From the NCBI GenBank assembly GCA_002900995.3, contig CM035309.1, positions 2,052,389-2,116,388 of the forward strand: a stretch of DNA of 64,000 nucleotides, read 5' to 3'. Below, in pieces: positions 35,579 to 47,829 of this stretch (its first letter is position 1; every line of letters starts with the position of its first letter). The notes under the pieces are model-generated. The model was not told the DNA's origin and did not search any database. It worked only from the letters and a program-made list of their open reading frames with translations. Both the position numbers and the translations under genes were made by a program. This DNA comes from Ganoderma boninense. Taxonomy: Eukaryota > Basidiomycota > Agaricomycetes > Polyporales > Polyporaceae.

Positions 35579-36223
35579 GTCGAGGGCTGTTGAGGTGCTG
35601 GGGGGACAAGATGATATCCATCTGTTGGTTGGCTGTGGAGAAGGTGACACAGAAGTTTGGAGTGGTGAGTTTGTGCGTGGCGCATTTGGATCAAGAGCAT
35701 TTGTAGCATCTGTCGCTTCTGACTTGACACATGAAAGAATGATTGTACAAGCTTCTGCCGGCCTTGAGTGCCAGACGACTGGCCACCCTTTGCGGCTCCA
35801 GGACCTCCGCGGGTTTCTGCTGTGTGGCTTTCAAGGGTACGCCCTCGGTCAAATTGTTGGTAGATCTTCGTCTTTCGGGATGTCTTTCTTGCATGCCCCA
35901 AGTCCTATGGCTCGCCAATGAGAGAAGCTTCTCAACATACGTCAGATGTGGTCGGACACGACTGGGTTGAGGATCTACGTCCACGGGTGCAGCATCTGGG
36001 CAGAAGAAGCGTTGAGAAACGCCTGCCGGGCTGACATACGCAATTAGGCGTTTTCCAAGATTTACGTCCTGTGGCGCTAGCAATCCCAATTAAAGCGTAA
36101 TCAAGTTTTATCCTTGCATCAGCACGTGGTTGCAGGCAGTCGGATGATAAAACCTCATCGATCATCTCAGACGAGGTGTGTGGTTAGACTCGAACCAGTC
36201 GAACAGGACACGTCAGCGGAGAG
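35579..36223. other. Gene-free stretch between CSE1 and the MITE
   Basis: Contains the CSE1 3' UTR. No gene seen. The segment actcgaacc...ggacacgtc at 36188-36219 recurs in inverted, imperfect form right of the MITE. Confidence 0.5.
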
Positions 36224-36650
36224 TGGATGACTTTCCATAAGGATTTACGGACCTCTAAACGGCCGTAAACCCATCAGCGGAGCTTCAACTGACCTGGAGA
36301 TCTTTGGCGCTTAACTGCAAAGCGCCCATGGGAGAGGAGCGTCTATATTCATGCACGTGCAGTTCCATCAATTTATCAGCACCCAATTAGGCAGGCCATC
36401 AATGCCACCATCATTTGTAAGGCCAACTCCTTCCTTTCAGGTCGTCGGGAGCTCTAAGCGAGGCATCTGCGGACGTGTTTAGGTCTGGAAGGGGGGTCAA
36501 CCCCCCCTTCCAGATTTTGGGCGCTTGCAGCATCTACAGACGTCGGTCTCAGGAGCGGAGTCTGTATCGGATGCGGCATTTCGGCGAATAGGACGAGTTT
36601 AGGATTTACGGCCGTTTAGAGGTCCGTAAATCCTTATGGAAAGTCATCCA
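36224..36650. mobile_element. MITE-like element with 46-bp perfect terminal inverted repeats
   Basis: 427 bp bounded by exact inverted repeats at 36224-36269 (starting TGGATGACTTTCC) and 36605-36650 (its reverse complement, ending GGAAAGTCATCCA). The interior is non-coding and holds a 13-bp GC-rich hairpin. Looser inverted similarity continues outward: ggacacgtc on the left corresponds to gacgtgtcc at 36661-36669, and ctcgaacc to ggttcgag near 36706. The true element may thus be about 550 bp. No clean target-site duplication was found. It looks like a non-autonomous DNA transposon. Confidence 0.75.
36484..36514. repeat. Perfect 13-bp hairpin inside the MITE
   Basis: Left arm TCTGGAAGGGGGG (36484-36496), 5-nt loop tcaac, right arm CCCCCCTTCCAGA (36502-36514). 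Both strands could form a very stable stem. Confidence 0.85.
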
Positions 36651-37349
36651 GTGAAAAGAAAGACGTGTCCCTAAAGAGAGAATCGCCATCACCGGATCTC
36701 GGCGGGGTTCGAGCCTAGTGTGTGGTAAGTGAGGGTAAGTGGCCTGAGCGTGGTCCTAATCCGGAGCTCAAGGCGGAGTGAATTGATGGCTATGCTTACT
36801 CCGGAGATCTTCAACCTCAAGCGCGATGTCAAACGATGCATGGCCCTCGTCCCTCTTGGCGTCGGCATTCACGATCATGCTCCTCTGCACGCGCCGGTCA
36901 GGATAGGACAGAGATAGCCCTGTGAGTCCACCCCGGATTCGACAATCAAGTATAAGTATGCCACCGCTAATGTCAGTCAAATGTGCAGATGAAACCCCTC
37001 AGGGTTGAGGCAAAGGCGAGCTTACTAGTCTGCCATGTGTATCGCTTGTACTACCCTGTACTACCGCCTGCTTGCCGGTGGGTAAACACGGCCAATTCTA
37101 GAATTTGGCATGCGGACAACTCATGATCGACTCCGAGATCGGGTGCATCACACCATCGCCCAAGGTATCAGCGGAGATGCAACTGCGACGAAATATTCTC
37201 CGGCAATGCTGCACTCAGTCGAACATAACTTTAAGATCAATTCGACCATGTATCATTGACAGCTGGACGAGCCCCGAACCCAGCCCCCCATTGCCTCCCC
37301 TCAGGCTGCCTTTCTTCCACCGCCCCCGCCTTTGCCACTTGCCTTCTAT
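36651..37349. other. Gene-free stretch upstream of the P450 gene
   Basis: Probably the P450 promoter. The ggcggggttcgagcc near 36699 resembles a tRNA T arm, but no tRNA can be folded around it. The 90 bases before the start are C-rich. Confidence 0.45.
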
Positions 37350-39486
37350 ATGGCTTCCGTCTTGACTGCCCTTGCTGTCCTGTTTCTGGTCTACTTTGCC
37401 CTTCAGCACAAGCGCAAGGACGGTACGCCATTCTCCGGTCCACCCCCCGCTCCGATTCTCGGCAACTTGCTACAACTACCGACGACCAAAGTTTGGGAGA
37501 AGCTGTTCGAGTGGGGTAGGCAGTATGGTGCGTGGATACTTTAAATCTTGTACCCAAGAGGTGCTGAGCCGAATCGCTTCTAGGCCCGATCTACCAGTTC
37601 CGTCTGTTCTCGACCCCGCTTCTCGTCTTGAACACTTGGGAAGCGGGGCGCGAAGTCCTCGATAGCAAGTCAGCTCTCTACGGGAATCGTCCCCTCCCCA
37701 AAATCATTGAAATGTATGTGGTGCATCCTCGCGCGCCGCTCGTGTGAAGCACACATAGGGTCTCTGCTAACTGTAGGTGGCGCACGTAGGTCTGGGTTTG
37801 ACAAGGGTGTGGTCTTAGAACATGATCCTATCCGCCTTCGTCAAGCAAGAAAGCTTCTGCACTCGATGCTCCAGCCTCGACCGCTGGCGCAGTATCACGA
37901 CATCCTCGAGCATCACGTGGACGTCCTCTTGCAAAATACAATGCACGAACCGGAGGGTTACGTGGAGCATATCCGCCAGTGAGTTCTCTGGGGGCTCTGA
38001 GTCACGAATAAGTGATCAACGTTCACTTAAAATCGGATGATGCGAACAGCTTGACTGCAGGAATTGCGATGGAGATCTCGCACGGTCATCGAGTGACGTC
38101 GCGAGACGACCCGTTCGTGCGTAGAGCGAACGTCTTCGCGGACAACTTTGCAGAAGCGAGCTTGCCGAACAACCATGTGGTCGATTGGCTGCCGTTCCGT
38201 GAGTCTGCATCCTTGGTTAGGTTCGGAGCTGCGTTCTCATGTAGCCTCGGTGACCAGTGGCGCACCTCCCGTCATGGATGCCAGGTATGGGATTCAAGGA
38301 GAAGGCGCGCAGATTCAAAGAGCAGTATTTCTCGCTCGCGGACGAGGGACATAGGATGGTCAAGGACGATATTGTGCGTTTTTCATCTTCTGTTCTTCTG
38401 GGCATTGTGGTTAGGCCTTCTTGCGCTTGCAGGACAAGGGTGTTGCGCGCCCGTCCCTAACTTACAAGGCGCTCGTGGAAGGAAAGTCTGGTGAAATCCC
38501 CGAAGACGTTATCGCGTTCACTGCGACTCAGGTGTATACTGGTGGCGCAGATACTGTAAATTTAGCTTCTCCGGTCCTTTTTTTTCAACTACTAGAAACT
38601 GATTAACTATGTCCAGACGGTCTCTACGCTGTCCTCCTTCATCCTCTTCATGGTCAAGAATTCCGATGCGCAGAAGAAGGCTCAGGAAGAGATTGACCGC
38701 GTCATCGGTTCGAACCGCTTGGCCTCGTTCTCCGACCGCGATAGTCTCCCGTACACCGAATCCATCATCAATGAGACGTTACGCCTCCGTCCACCAGTCA
38801 GCGTCGGTGAGTCCTGGTGATTGGGTGTTGCAAGGGAAGCCCTCGTTCATGCTTGCCACACGGATTCAGTCACGCGCGAGGCAGGGGAGGACGACATACA
38901 CAATGGACACCTTGTAGAGAAGGGGACAGTCGTCCTTGTGAACTTCTGGTAAAGTACCCCACGCCCCCTCTCCCGCTCTCGGCCCACTGATAAGGTCGAG
39001 ATAGGGGAATGCTGCGAGCCGAGGAGCACTATCCGGACCCCCATACCTTCAAGCCGGAGCGCTGGCTCGGGAAGGAGCGCAGCGACCCGACGCACCCCCT
39101 GAACATCGCCTTCGGTTTCGGAAGACGGCAAGTTCCCTACCCCGCCAAGTTCTACGTTTTTGTTCACGAGCTCATCGAATTGTCGAACGTTTGCAGGTCC
39201 TGCCCGGGACAGCATCTAGCCGAGGAACTTGTCTTCACGACCGTGGCGCGCATGCTCGCTCTGTTCGACATTGCTCCGGTTAAGGATGAGCACGGGAATC
39301 CCGTCATCCCGTCAGACGACAGTACCAACGGTGGCATCACGTAAGTCTCGCTGCAGCACTGCTCTTTCTGGTCTTGCTTGTTGATGGCGGATCGGATTCT
39401 TCAGGTTCCCAGTTCCCTTCCAATGCTCGATCGAGCCACGTTCGGAGCGTGCGCGTTGGATCCTGGAGGGGCTCCAGCACGAGTAG
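37350..39486 (+). CDS. Cytochrome P450 monooxygenase
   Basis: Eleven exons (37350-37527, 37584-37713, 37790-37978, 38050-38198, 38258-38373, 38433-38555, 38617-38806, 38870-38948, 39005-39127, 39197-39340, 39405-39486) sum to 1503 nt, 500 residues. An N-terminal membrane anchor (ASVLTALAVLFLVYFALQH) is followed by the proline-rich hinge GPPPAPILGN. The I helix carries GGADTTVSTL (about residues 291-300), the K helix ETLR (E348), the PERW region FKPERWLG, and the heme loop FGFGRRSCPGQHLA with the heme-ligand cysteine at about 428. Intron 9 uses a GC donor (39128-39129). This is an endoplasmic-reticulum enzyme acting with P450 reductase; subfamily and substrate cannot be told. Confidence 0.93.
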
Positions 39487-39846
39487 CGTTGCGTTGCGGG
39501 TCTGTAGCCTCCGCCCATTAGCATCCCATGTTTCTCACATGCTTTGCTTCGTTCAATGGAAGAACCTGTAGCACGGCCACATTTTCAGACTCTATTGATT
39601 TATGTTAGTAGAATGAGTCCTCGATTTCGAGGCGGTAGTCGTAATGTGACGTGAGTATGAGCTTCATGTTTCGACAGATGGCCTGGTCGTACGGTGCGCG
39701 AAAGTTAGAACAAACATGGGGGCTTCGGCCTCCCTCTCTAGGTAGGAAGTAATGTATTGTGAATTCGATGGTACTTAAGCTAAGAACATAGATGTTGTTG
39801 TATCGATATCATATGAATTAGTCATGAAGGACGTGGTCATGTATCC
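39487..39846. other. Convergent intergenic region between P450 and DNMT genes
   Basis: 360 bp holding both 3' UTRs; AT-richer than the flanking exons. Nothing else seen. Confidence 0.5.
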
Positions 39847-42800
39847 CTAGTCTGCGTCAACATCAATGGCGGCATCCCGGTCTTGCTTCCACTTCTGGTA
39901 CATAGCCATCTTCAACTCCCTCCCCAGAGCCTCGCCCACTTGCCACGGGACGGCATTGCCGATCTGTCGGTGCATCTAAGTGGAAGGAAGCATAATCAAA
40001 CGAGGTGAGTACCGGCAAAAATATCATAGTAATATGGAGCACACGAACCGTCTTCAAGCGGTCTCGGTGCGAAATGAACACGAACCAATCCGGGAAACCT
40101 TGGGACCGCGCCAGCTCGCGGATGGTGAAGATTCGTCGGCACTGGGGAAAAGCCGAGACAGGTTTGAAGTGTGAACCCACACCAGACATCGTGCAGACCA
40201 CAGAACGTCCACATACCTCGGGGTGGAGAACATAGCTTTGCTTGGCCGTAGGATCGACGTTTGTCACGGTCGTGTGGAACCAATCCTTCACGTCCAGCCG
40301 GCCGTACATGCCTGGCTTGAAACCGTTGCGTGCCGTTGCAGACGCTGGATTCGCAAACTGGAACTGGGCGAACGAGGGCTTGAGAGCTAAACATGAATAA
40401 ACTTGTCAGAGCGAGAAGAGCTCGATCAAACCGGGAACGCACATCGATAGTCCGCTCTCGCCTGGAGAGGTATATTTGCAATGCTATGGGAAGAGATAAG
40501 TTTTGTTCAGAGGCTTTCGAGGATAAGCATACCGCGATATCATGGAGTCCTTGAACACCCTGGTGTAATGTTGGAGGTCTGTCGCCGGCTTCTTCCTACA
40601 CGCTGCCTGATAGGAGTTCATTGGTGGGGATACGTAATGCCCGCTGCTTGGACCACAATAGGGTTCTGTGTACTTGACGACCACCGTTACGTTCCCTTTA
40701 CGAGGATCCAAGGCTTCCTGCCCAGGGTCTTTCCTACGAGTCAATGGAGGCTCAATGCTCACGATTACAGCGAAGAGATCCCAAGGCAACACACCAATCG
40801 AAAGGCAAGAGATCGCCGATGGCGTCACGAATAGTCACCGCCTTGAACGGTGCGGTTCCCTTCTCTGTGATGAAGGTTGGCTTTATAACTTCGTCGGAAA
40901 TCTTGATATGCAGCGCGTCGGGATGGAGGACGGCATGAGTTGGCTCAGGGAAGGACGGTAGCGGATACGACTTCAGTGACGCTAAAAGGAAGAATCGCAC
41001 CCTCCTCTGAGGCGTGCCGTATTGGCCGGCTTGCAGGAGGCTAAATCGAACCTGGTACCTGGAAAGATATGTGAGCATCACTACGGAGATAAACCTATGA
41101 GCACAGGATTACCCCATGGTCAGAAGCGCGTACACGAGGAACTTCAGACCGCCGGTCTTGATTCCACCGCGCACTCGATGGCGACCGGCTTGGGACGCGT
41201 TGAGATTGTAAGATAGGAAGCCCCTGACGTTCTCAAATACGCAGTATTTAGGGCGCAGATAGTCAACCCATGAGAGGAGGTTGAGCATCAGGTGGGACTT
41301 GCGGTCGTTGGCTTTCTGGAACATGTTCAAGCTTGAATGCGGTTGACTGCCAAAAAGACACGCATATAGATCAGACGCAACTCAGAGTGTATAAGAAACA
41401 TGACAGTGTTCCGTACCAAGGGAAGCCGGCGACGATACAATCTATCTGGTCCGGAGTAGGCGGAAGAGGCAGCGGCGACTTTCCCTCGACATCGTCTGGC
41501 GGAGAGGTTTCCCATTGTTTAGCATGCGCCTTGATCGCATAACGCAGGACGATATTGGAACACTGATTGTAGACTGTAGTCGACGGGGAGTTCTTCCTAC
41601 AGGGTCAACGCGATTGGTGAATGGTCAAGGGCAGACGAGGACGACTTACCTCAACGTCTGCGCGGCGCTCGGAGAGATCTCCACAGCATGCGTCACCTTG
41701 ACACAGCCCGAATTCTCCATGGCAAGTCCGAATGCGCCGACGCCCGCGAAAGGGTCGAATGTTCTTAGTGACAGCCGGGGCTCTTTCGCGAAAGTCTCGA
41801 GCCGTTGTGCCTCGGCCTCGTCAGCCAGATAACACTCCTTGCAGACCGGGATCTTCTTGGACTTGACCTGTCGGAGTTCCTCCCACCGGTTTGGTCTCAG
41901 TGTTTGAGACGCGTACTGTACAAAGAAATGGTAAGGGGACCGTGCGAGCCAAGCTTGTAGGTCTCTCCGCGACTGGTGGACCACGGTGCAGCGTTGCACT
42001 AAAAAGCTAGCGTCTACATCCATGTGCTGCTCCGTCATGAAGAGCTCACGCTGGTGAAATCAAGTCGGCGTAAGCGACATAGGCTATGTGAAGTCGTTTT
42101 ACTTTACCTCGTCCGCACATATGCCCGCCGGCGCGGTGGGTCTGAGTGATTCCTTGGACAGGAGATCAGACATGCGCCCGAGAAGCCTCACCGTGACCAT
42201 GAGCGTTGAGCCATCCCTCGTGGACTTCCCCGGTCGTATGCGAACAATCATCCCCACCGAGGCGGGGACTTTCGCTGCGGGTTCCGAGATCAACACATAG
42301 TCGTGGTGGTGGTAGGCCTTGCCCAGGTAACAAAGGCCATCCTTAATCACCACTGGTTCCCTGTCACTTTGACGCTGAGCTTCCAGCAGGCATGCTGGAC
42401 AGTTATCAGGGGGTCCAAGGATGTCCCCAGCGTTGACGTTTAGGTCTGTGAACGAACCATCTGTCTCGTCATAGTGAAAACTTCGAAGCTTCAGTGAGTT
42501 GTTATGACTACGCGGGAGCGGGAGAACGGACAGACCGACAAAAGTAATGAAGGGGATCTAGTGTATCCCCGCTCTCAGGACAGTAATTCATCGTGTACGA
42601 CGGCCTTCCCCAGCACAGACGAGAGAGTGAGCGTCCCGCATAACTGCGGACACAGAAATAACTCTTGAGAGTTTGAGATCTCCTGAAGGTACGACTTGGA
42701 GGAGGGATCGTAATATTGGACGTGGACCTTCTTCTCCTTCTGGTCGATGTAGATAATCTTACCGAACCTATGACATGAAGGTTTCAGCTTCGACAGAGGG

Positions 42801-44536
42801 AACAACTGGCGCAATGATAAGATAGCAACACTTTAGAACCCTTGCTCAACATACCAAAAGTAATCGGCAAGGACTGCGTGCGCCGGGACGAGACCGAGGT
42901 CTTGAGGTATGTCAGGTGCCGGTCGGTTGCGATACTCGCCAGCGTCAACGATGAGACAGTCCCCTAGCTAAAGACGAGACGTCAACAGAGATCTCAGCCA
43001 TCTACTTGCATTGAAACGACGCACCTTGAAGTCTTCTCCACGAATTTTGACCCTTTTCCAGTACTTTCCCTCAAGCTGTTCCTCGCCTAGGAACTGGATC
43101 TCGGGTTGGCCCTCCAATCTTCGCACGAGCAGCTCGCCGATGTGTTCGTGTACCTTCATCTGCCGTCGCCTAATTTCGTGAGAGCTGAGCCGCTTCGGTG
43201 GAGCCCCAATAACCTGGAGATGCTCCCGGAACAGGCCAAGGGCGAGCGTATCGATTAGCGGCGTGACGTGAGTAGGCCGTTGATTCTTCGGTTGAAGGAC
43301 AGCAATATCGAGGTTTCCTGTCATGGTATTCGATTCGAGGGGGTCGCGGTTCGGACGGGCTCGGGACGAGTCGGCGAGTTTGGGTATTCGTCGGACGGGG
43401 TATGGGGTATGCGAGTTGTCCACAGAATTAAGAACTCTCTCCGCGAATGGACGAGAAAGGACGGTTTCCCGCAGTGCTTGGTTGTCGATGTCATCCAGAA
43501 TACTCTTGATAAGTGGTACCTGAGGACATCTGTTAGCCAGCTCTAGGAAACATGACAACAGGTCGTACCGAGCGAACGATATCAGTCCACTCAATGAGAT
43601 CGCCAAGGAGGTGATCCCACCGCCCAACATAGAGGTCTTCAAATTCTGCATAGGTCATCACCGAACCTTCTTGGGCTACGGAGATCACAATCTGTGCGAT
43701 GCGATGAGGAGCATAAAACTTTCGGTATATATCCTTGTATGATGGTGCGGGACTCTTGACCGTATACCACGCATATTGGGTTTCAACATAGAGTGGACTG
43801 AAACCCGTTAGCTGAGATCTCAAGAAGGGAACGGCTGAAAAGATACACACTCATCCATGGCCTCGTAGTCTATCATGTATCTGAAAATTGCACTTGTGCG
43901 GAAGTGCTGGGGCTCTAAATGCTCATCATCCTCCACCCCATCTTCCTGACCCTCGTCCTCTTCATTGAGGTACACCGGGGAGACGCAACCAGCAGCCTCA
44001 AACTGGCGATCAGTGGCCGCGGGGTCATGGAGCAAGTCGAGTGGTATGAGCTCAAAGCCACGGGATGGACTGGGGTCGAAAAGCACGAAGGCCGAGAGCT
44101 GTCGGACTGGCTTTCCCTGTCCATCACGGTAATCCTCTGGGTCCTCTCCTTGGACGACGGTCTCTGCGGCCTCTTTGATCTCATCCGGATGAGGGTGATA
44201 CGCTACCTCTAAGGCCCCAAGACTGCATAAGGAAGAAACTTTGGATGAGAATGGCAAATGGGGAAGCTTACTTTGAACAGGTGGTCCAGCGTGTCTCTGA
44301 TGAGTAGCTGCAGCATCGCTCTTCAGACGCTTGCTGGCCTGGTCAAAGTCAGGAAATGCTTCTACCGAGTGCCCCATACTCACATTACATTTCAGGGCGT
44401 TGTCAGGATGTTTGCGCTTTCCGAGATTGGTTGTCGAAAGTTCATCTGCGGTTGCGTCTTGGCGGAGGCTGATGGTTTCGCCTGCGGCTTCTTCAGGAAA
44501 GCTGGCACCAAAGGCGGTGATTCGTTTGGGGGCCAT
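39847..44536 (-). CDS. DNMT1-type DNA (cytosine-5) methyltransferase
   Basis: Long multi-exon minus-strand gene from MAPKRITAFGASFPEE (44536) to DAAIDVDAD (stop 39847-39849). The N-terminal part includes RYMIDYEAMDEPLYVETQYAW and YAEFEDLYVGRWDHLL, like the replication-foci-targeting domain of DNMT1. Two BAH-like segments follow (ending near 42870-42575 and 42353-42099; e.g. YLGKAYHHHDYVLISEP). The catalytic domain has all key motifs: I (FDPFAGVGAFGLAMENSG), IV (VAGFPCQPHSS, catalytic cysteine, split by an intron), VI (FENVRGF), VIII (QAGQYGTPQRRVRFF), IX (RELARSQGFPDWF) and X (QIGNAVPWQVGEALG). It should methylate cytosine in nuclear DNA with S-adenosylmethionine; the domain order suggests maintenance methylation. 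It appears intact. The start is the first ATG of the first coding exon. Confidence 0.92.
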
Positions 44537-45556
44537 GAAGGAGATATATTGAATGGAGCCCCTTGTATGAGGGCAGCCAGGGCAGAGACCGTACAGAGGA
44601 CAGATGGGAGAGGGGATTGAGGAGAGAGTGTGGCAGCTTCAAGGTAGTCGCCGTTCGGCAACACTTGGCCCTCGGCGCCAAGTACATGATATAAGCGCCG
44701 AAGTATGTGCCGGGGCAGCGACTCGCCCATGAGCTCAGCTTGAACGTAAGTTGAGAGTCGGATGCGTGTTTCATCCTCATGTCTGTTATTCATCTTCAGC
44801 TTGGAAACGAGAGTGCTGGACCACCACCACACACAGTGGAACCATGCCACTGGGCGCGCACCACAGGTCAGCTGCTATCCTCAGCCTCCACAGCTCCGTC
44901 CAAAACACTCAAGGTTCTGTCGTTCCCCGCAGTCCTGCTGCTGATGTTTCTCTGCTCTGTCGTACGATAAGTCATCCACCAAACACTTGGTAGGAAGCTC
45001 CTCGCTCTGCTTTTCGGTGGTCTCGACTCCACTCTGCAGGCTTGGACCCACCCGGCTCGCCTGTTCCACCCAGCAACCCCGTGGATATTATGCTCCTAAC
45101 AGTTTCACCATGATTAACCAAGCAAATCTGACGGAATACTTCAGGCCCGGCCTCCTACAACTGCTTGTGAGTCAGTGCGCTGACTCGGTTCTCCGTTGGG
45201 TCGTTTACCTACCGTCGTCTCCAGCACCCTAACTCATCACCCATCATGTCGCTCTGTGACAGTGCTGTCAAAGCCAAAGTTCCGTGACGTTTGTGCGGCC
45301 ATGCTATGCAAAGCCTCAAACGCTGCTTCATGGCGCGCACGCATTACGAACCGGATCGAATGCAGCGTCCAATGAACGCCACCGTCATATGCGACCTGCC
45401 GCTGGTGTCACCATGAGGATTATATGGCGGTAGTCAGGGCGTCCCGATCCAAGGTTCAAACCTTTGCATGACGCGCCATGCACTTGTAGTAGGTGCGCAT
45501 ACACGCCACCTTCGATGCCCGTCCCTTCCTGAGACCTAACGCCGATGGTTCACCAG
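44537..45556. other. Divergent intergenic region between DNMT and ALDH copy 2
   Basis: About 1 kb with promoters for both genes. The minus-strand open frame upstream of the DNMT start is in another frame and not joined to it. No other gene seen. Confidence 0.5.
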
Positions 45557-45562
45557 TATAAG
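45557..45562 (+). promoter_or_regulatory. TATA box of ALDH copy 2
   Basis: TATAAG about 70 bp before the ATG at 45630, followed by a C-rich leader. It supports this start over an ATG further upstream at 45110. Confidence 0.55.
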
Positions 45563-45629
45563 AAGTCCGCGCTCAGGACCAAGAGGCCAAGACCCCACCT
45601 CAACCACCCTCAGCGCAACTATCTCTGTT

Positions 45630-47829
45630 ATGGATATCACGAACGTCATATCCTTTACTACCAACTTGTTTGTGCTGACTTTCTTAACCTCATCCTCTCC
45701 TGGTGCTCACTGACACGCACATCTCCTTATCGTTAGTACCCACATCATAGATGGCAAACCTGCCACCTCTCCAACTACGGCCCCGATTGCCAACCCCACC
45801 ACCGGAGAGGTCTTCGCGCATGTCCCTGTTGCGACCAATGAGCAGCTCGAAGAGACTATCGCTGCAGCTGAGCGCGCCGTTCCTGCATGGAGCGCGAAGA
45901 CGTGGGACCAGCGCGAAGACGCCTTGGTCGCCCTCGCCGCCCTCGCCGGACAACACGCAGACCAGTTCGCGGAACTAATCATGCGCGAGGGCGGTAAGGA
46001 CCGCATGAGCACGTAAGCGCCTCGAACGTTAAGGATCGTGCTGTGGTATCCTATCCGCTGACGGAGATAACCACATTAGCGGATTCGAGATTTCCAGTGC
46101 CATCCCGTGGATCCCCAAGTTTGCGAAGCATAGGCTTCAGGAGGAGGTGTCGACGGACGATGCCTTGGGGCGAGTGTCGACGATCCGATACAGGCCCTAC
46201 GGAGTCGTGAGTGGTGCCCGCCGTCCCGATGTTCCTGCATTCTGACATTGATATTCAATTGTCATCAGTGCGCCGCGATAGTGGCATTCAAGTATGTTCC
46301 CTTTCCATCGACACTCCACAATTCTTGGCTCATACGGCTGCCAGCTTCCCATTTGGCCTATGCGTCCTTAAAATGACACATGCCCTCCTCGCTGGGAATT
46401 GCCTTATCATCAAGGTTCCGCCTACCTGTCCGTGCGCCGCACTTAAGCTTGTCGAGCTCGCGCAGTCGATCTTCCCTCCCGGCGTGCTGTCCGTTCTCTA
46501 TGGCGGGAACGACTTGTACGTCCCCCCACTCCCCTTCAATCACTACAGCCAAGCTGAATGACATGGCATCGTAGGGGACAACGCATTGTCCAACACCCTC
46601 GCATCATGCGCATCTCCTTTACGGGCTCGAGCACTGCCGGCAAGGCGATCATGCGTGAAGCCGCGGCGGAGCTCAAGAGCATCACGCTCGAACTTGGAGG
46701 CAACGACCCCGCGATCGTGTTCCCCGACGTCGACATCAAGAAGGTTGCCCAGTGAGTGACCCTACATAACGCCTCTTCCCTTCCGTGCGGCTCTCATTGC
46801 GAAAATTCAGGCATCTGTTCATCGGGGCGACGGGCAACGGTGGCCAGGCGTGTTTCGGGATCAAGCGGCTTTTCATCCACGAGGATATATACGAGGCGGT
46901 CCGGGACGAGCTCGTCGTGCTCGCCAAGGGGGCAAAAGTGGGGGACCCGTTCGACAAGGATACCTTCATTGGCCCCATGCAGAATCCGGCACTGCAAGAC
47001 AAGCTGAAGTACGTGCTCTCCCAACTTGACAGAGCAATGTGGGATTGGACAATAACCGACATGAATAGGGGTTTGTTGGCCGATTGTAAAAGCAACGGTT
47101 ACAAGATTGCGTTTGAAGGCACAGTCTCGGATGAGAGCGGAAAGGGTTACTTCATCCCTATCACCGTCGTCGACAACCCCCCAGACGATGCGCGTATCGT
47201 GCGCGAGGAACGTGAGTGAATCACAACCAAGCTTAAGTCGGTCTGGGTCGCGTTAACTGGACTGCAGAATTCGGGCCCATCATCCCGTTGCTGAAATGGA
47301 GAGACGAAGAGGACGTGGTGGCACGTGCGAGTGCGTGCTTTCGGAGACCTCGAGAGGCCTTCGAAAGGTGTGCTGACTCTGACTGCCACAGATAACAGCG
47401 AATACGGCTTCGGCTCGACTATCTGGGGAACCGACATGGAGCGCGTTCAAAGGGTAGCGGAGAAGTTATACTTTGGCATGGGTACGTCGTCATCATTCAG
47501 TAGAGATACAGATATTTACAACGCTATCGCTTGCGTGACTTTGACAACTGGTCGGCGCAGTGTGGATCAACGAATGGGCCACAGTTTCACCAGAACTTGT
47601 AGGTTTCCACGTTATTTCTACCAGAGCTTTCTCCTAACCGCCTTCTAGCCTCTTACAGGAACCAAGGTGAGAGTTCAAAGATTGTCCTGCGCGGCGTTTT
47701 CGCCCGAGATGCCAGCTCAAACTCTTTCCTATTCGCCAGCACTCTGGAGTGGGCGTGGAAAGCTCGAAACACGGGCTGGCTTCGTGGGTCTATATCCAGG
47801 CGTTTGTGTGCAAGCAGTCTATCAATTGA
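45630..47829 (+). CDS. Aldehyde dehydrogenase (ALDH superfamily), copy 2
   Basis: Thirteen exons: 45630-45667, 45737-46012, 46080-46206, 46269-46291, 46345-46515, 46575-46751, 46811-47008, 47069-47211, 47268-47330, 47392-47481, 47561-47598, 47649-47666 and 47740-47829. They sum to 1452 nt (483 residues). It opens MDITNVISFTTNFTHIIDGK. ALDH motifs: VAFNFPFGLCVLK, GSSTAGKAIM, LELGGNDPAIV (general-base glutamate), NGGQACFGIKR (catalytic cysteine), EEQFGPIIP-like EEQ/FGPIIP region and SGVGVESSKHGL. Nine consecutive internal exons have the same lengths as in copy 1 (23, 171, 177, 198, 143, 63, 90, 38, 18 nt), so the two are paralogues. It oxidises an unknown aldehyde with NAD(P)+. No frameshift here. 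Confidence 0.92.

Noticed and set aside
36690..36730. tRNA-like T-arm sequence ggggttcgagcc
   Set aside because: No acceptor stem, D arm or anticodon arm can be drawn around it; it is part of the weak outer inverted repeat of the MITE.
44392..44850. Minus-strand ORF just upstream of the DNMT start
   Set aside because: It overlaps the first DNMT exon in a different frame, and the DNMT frame has its own ATG and conserved sequence.
45110..45166. Alternative ALDH start MINQANLTEYF
   Set aside because: Its splice phase does not fit the next exon. The ATG at 45630 has a TATA box, matches the paralogue and gives a whole number of codons.
17339..47829. Secondary-metabolite cluster (MFS, ALDHs, P450)
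   Set aside because: No core synthase, and housekeeping genes such as CSE1 are interleaved; the mix can arise by chance.
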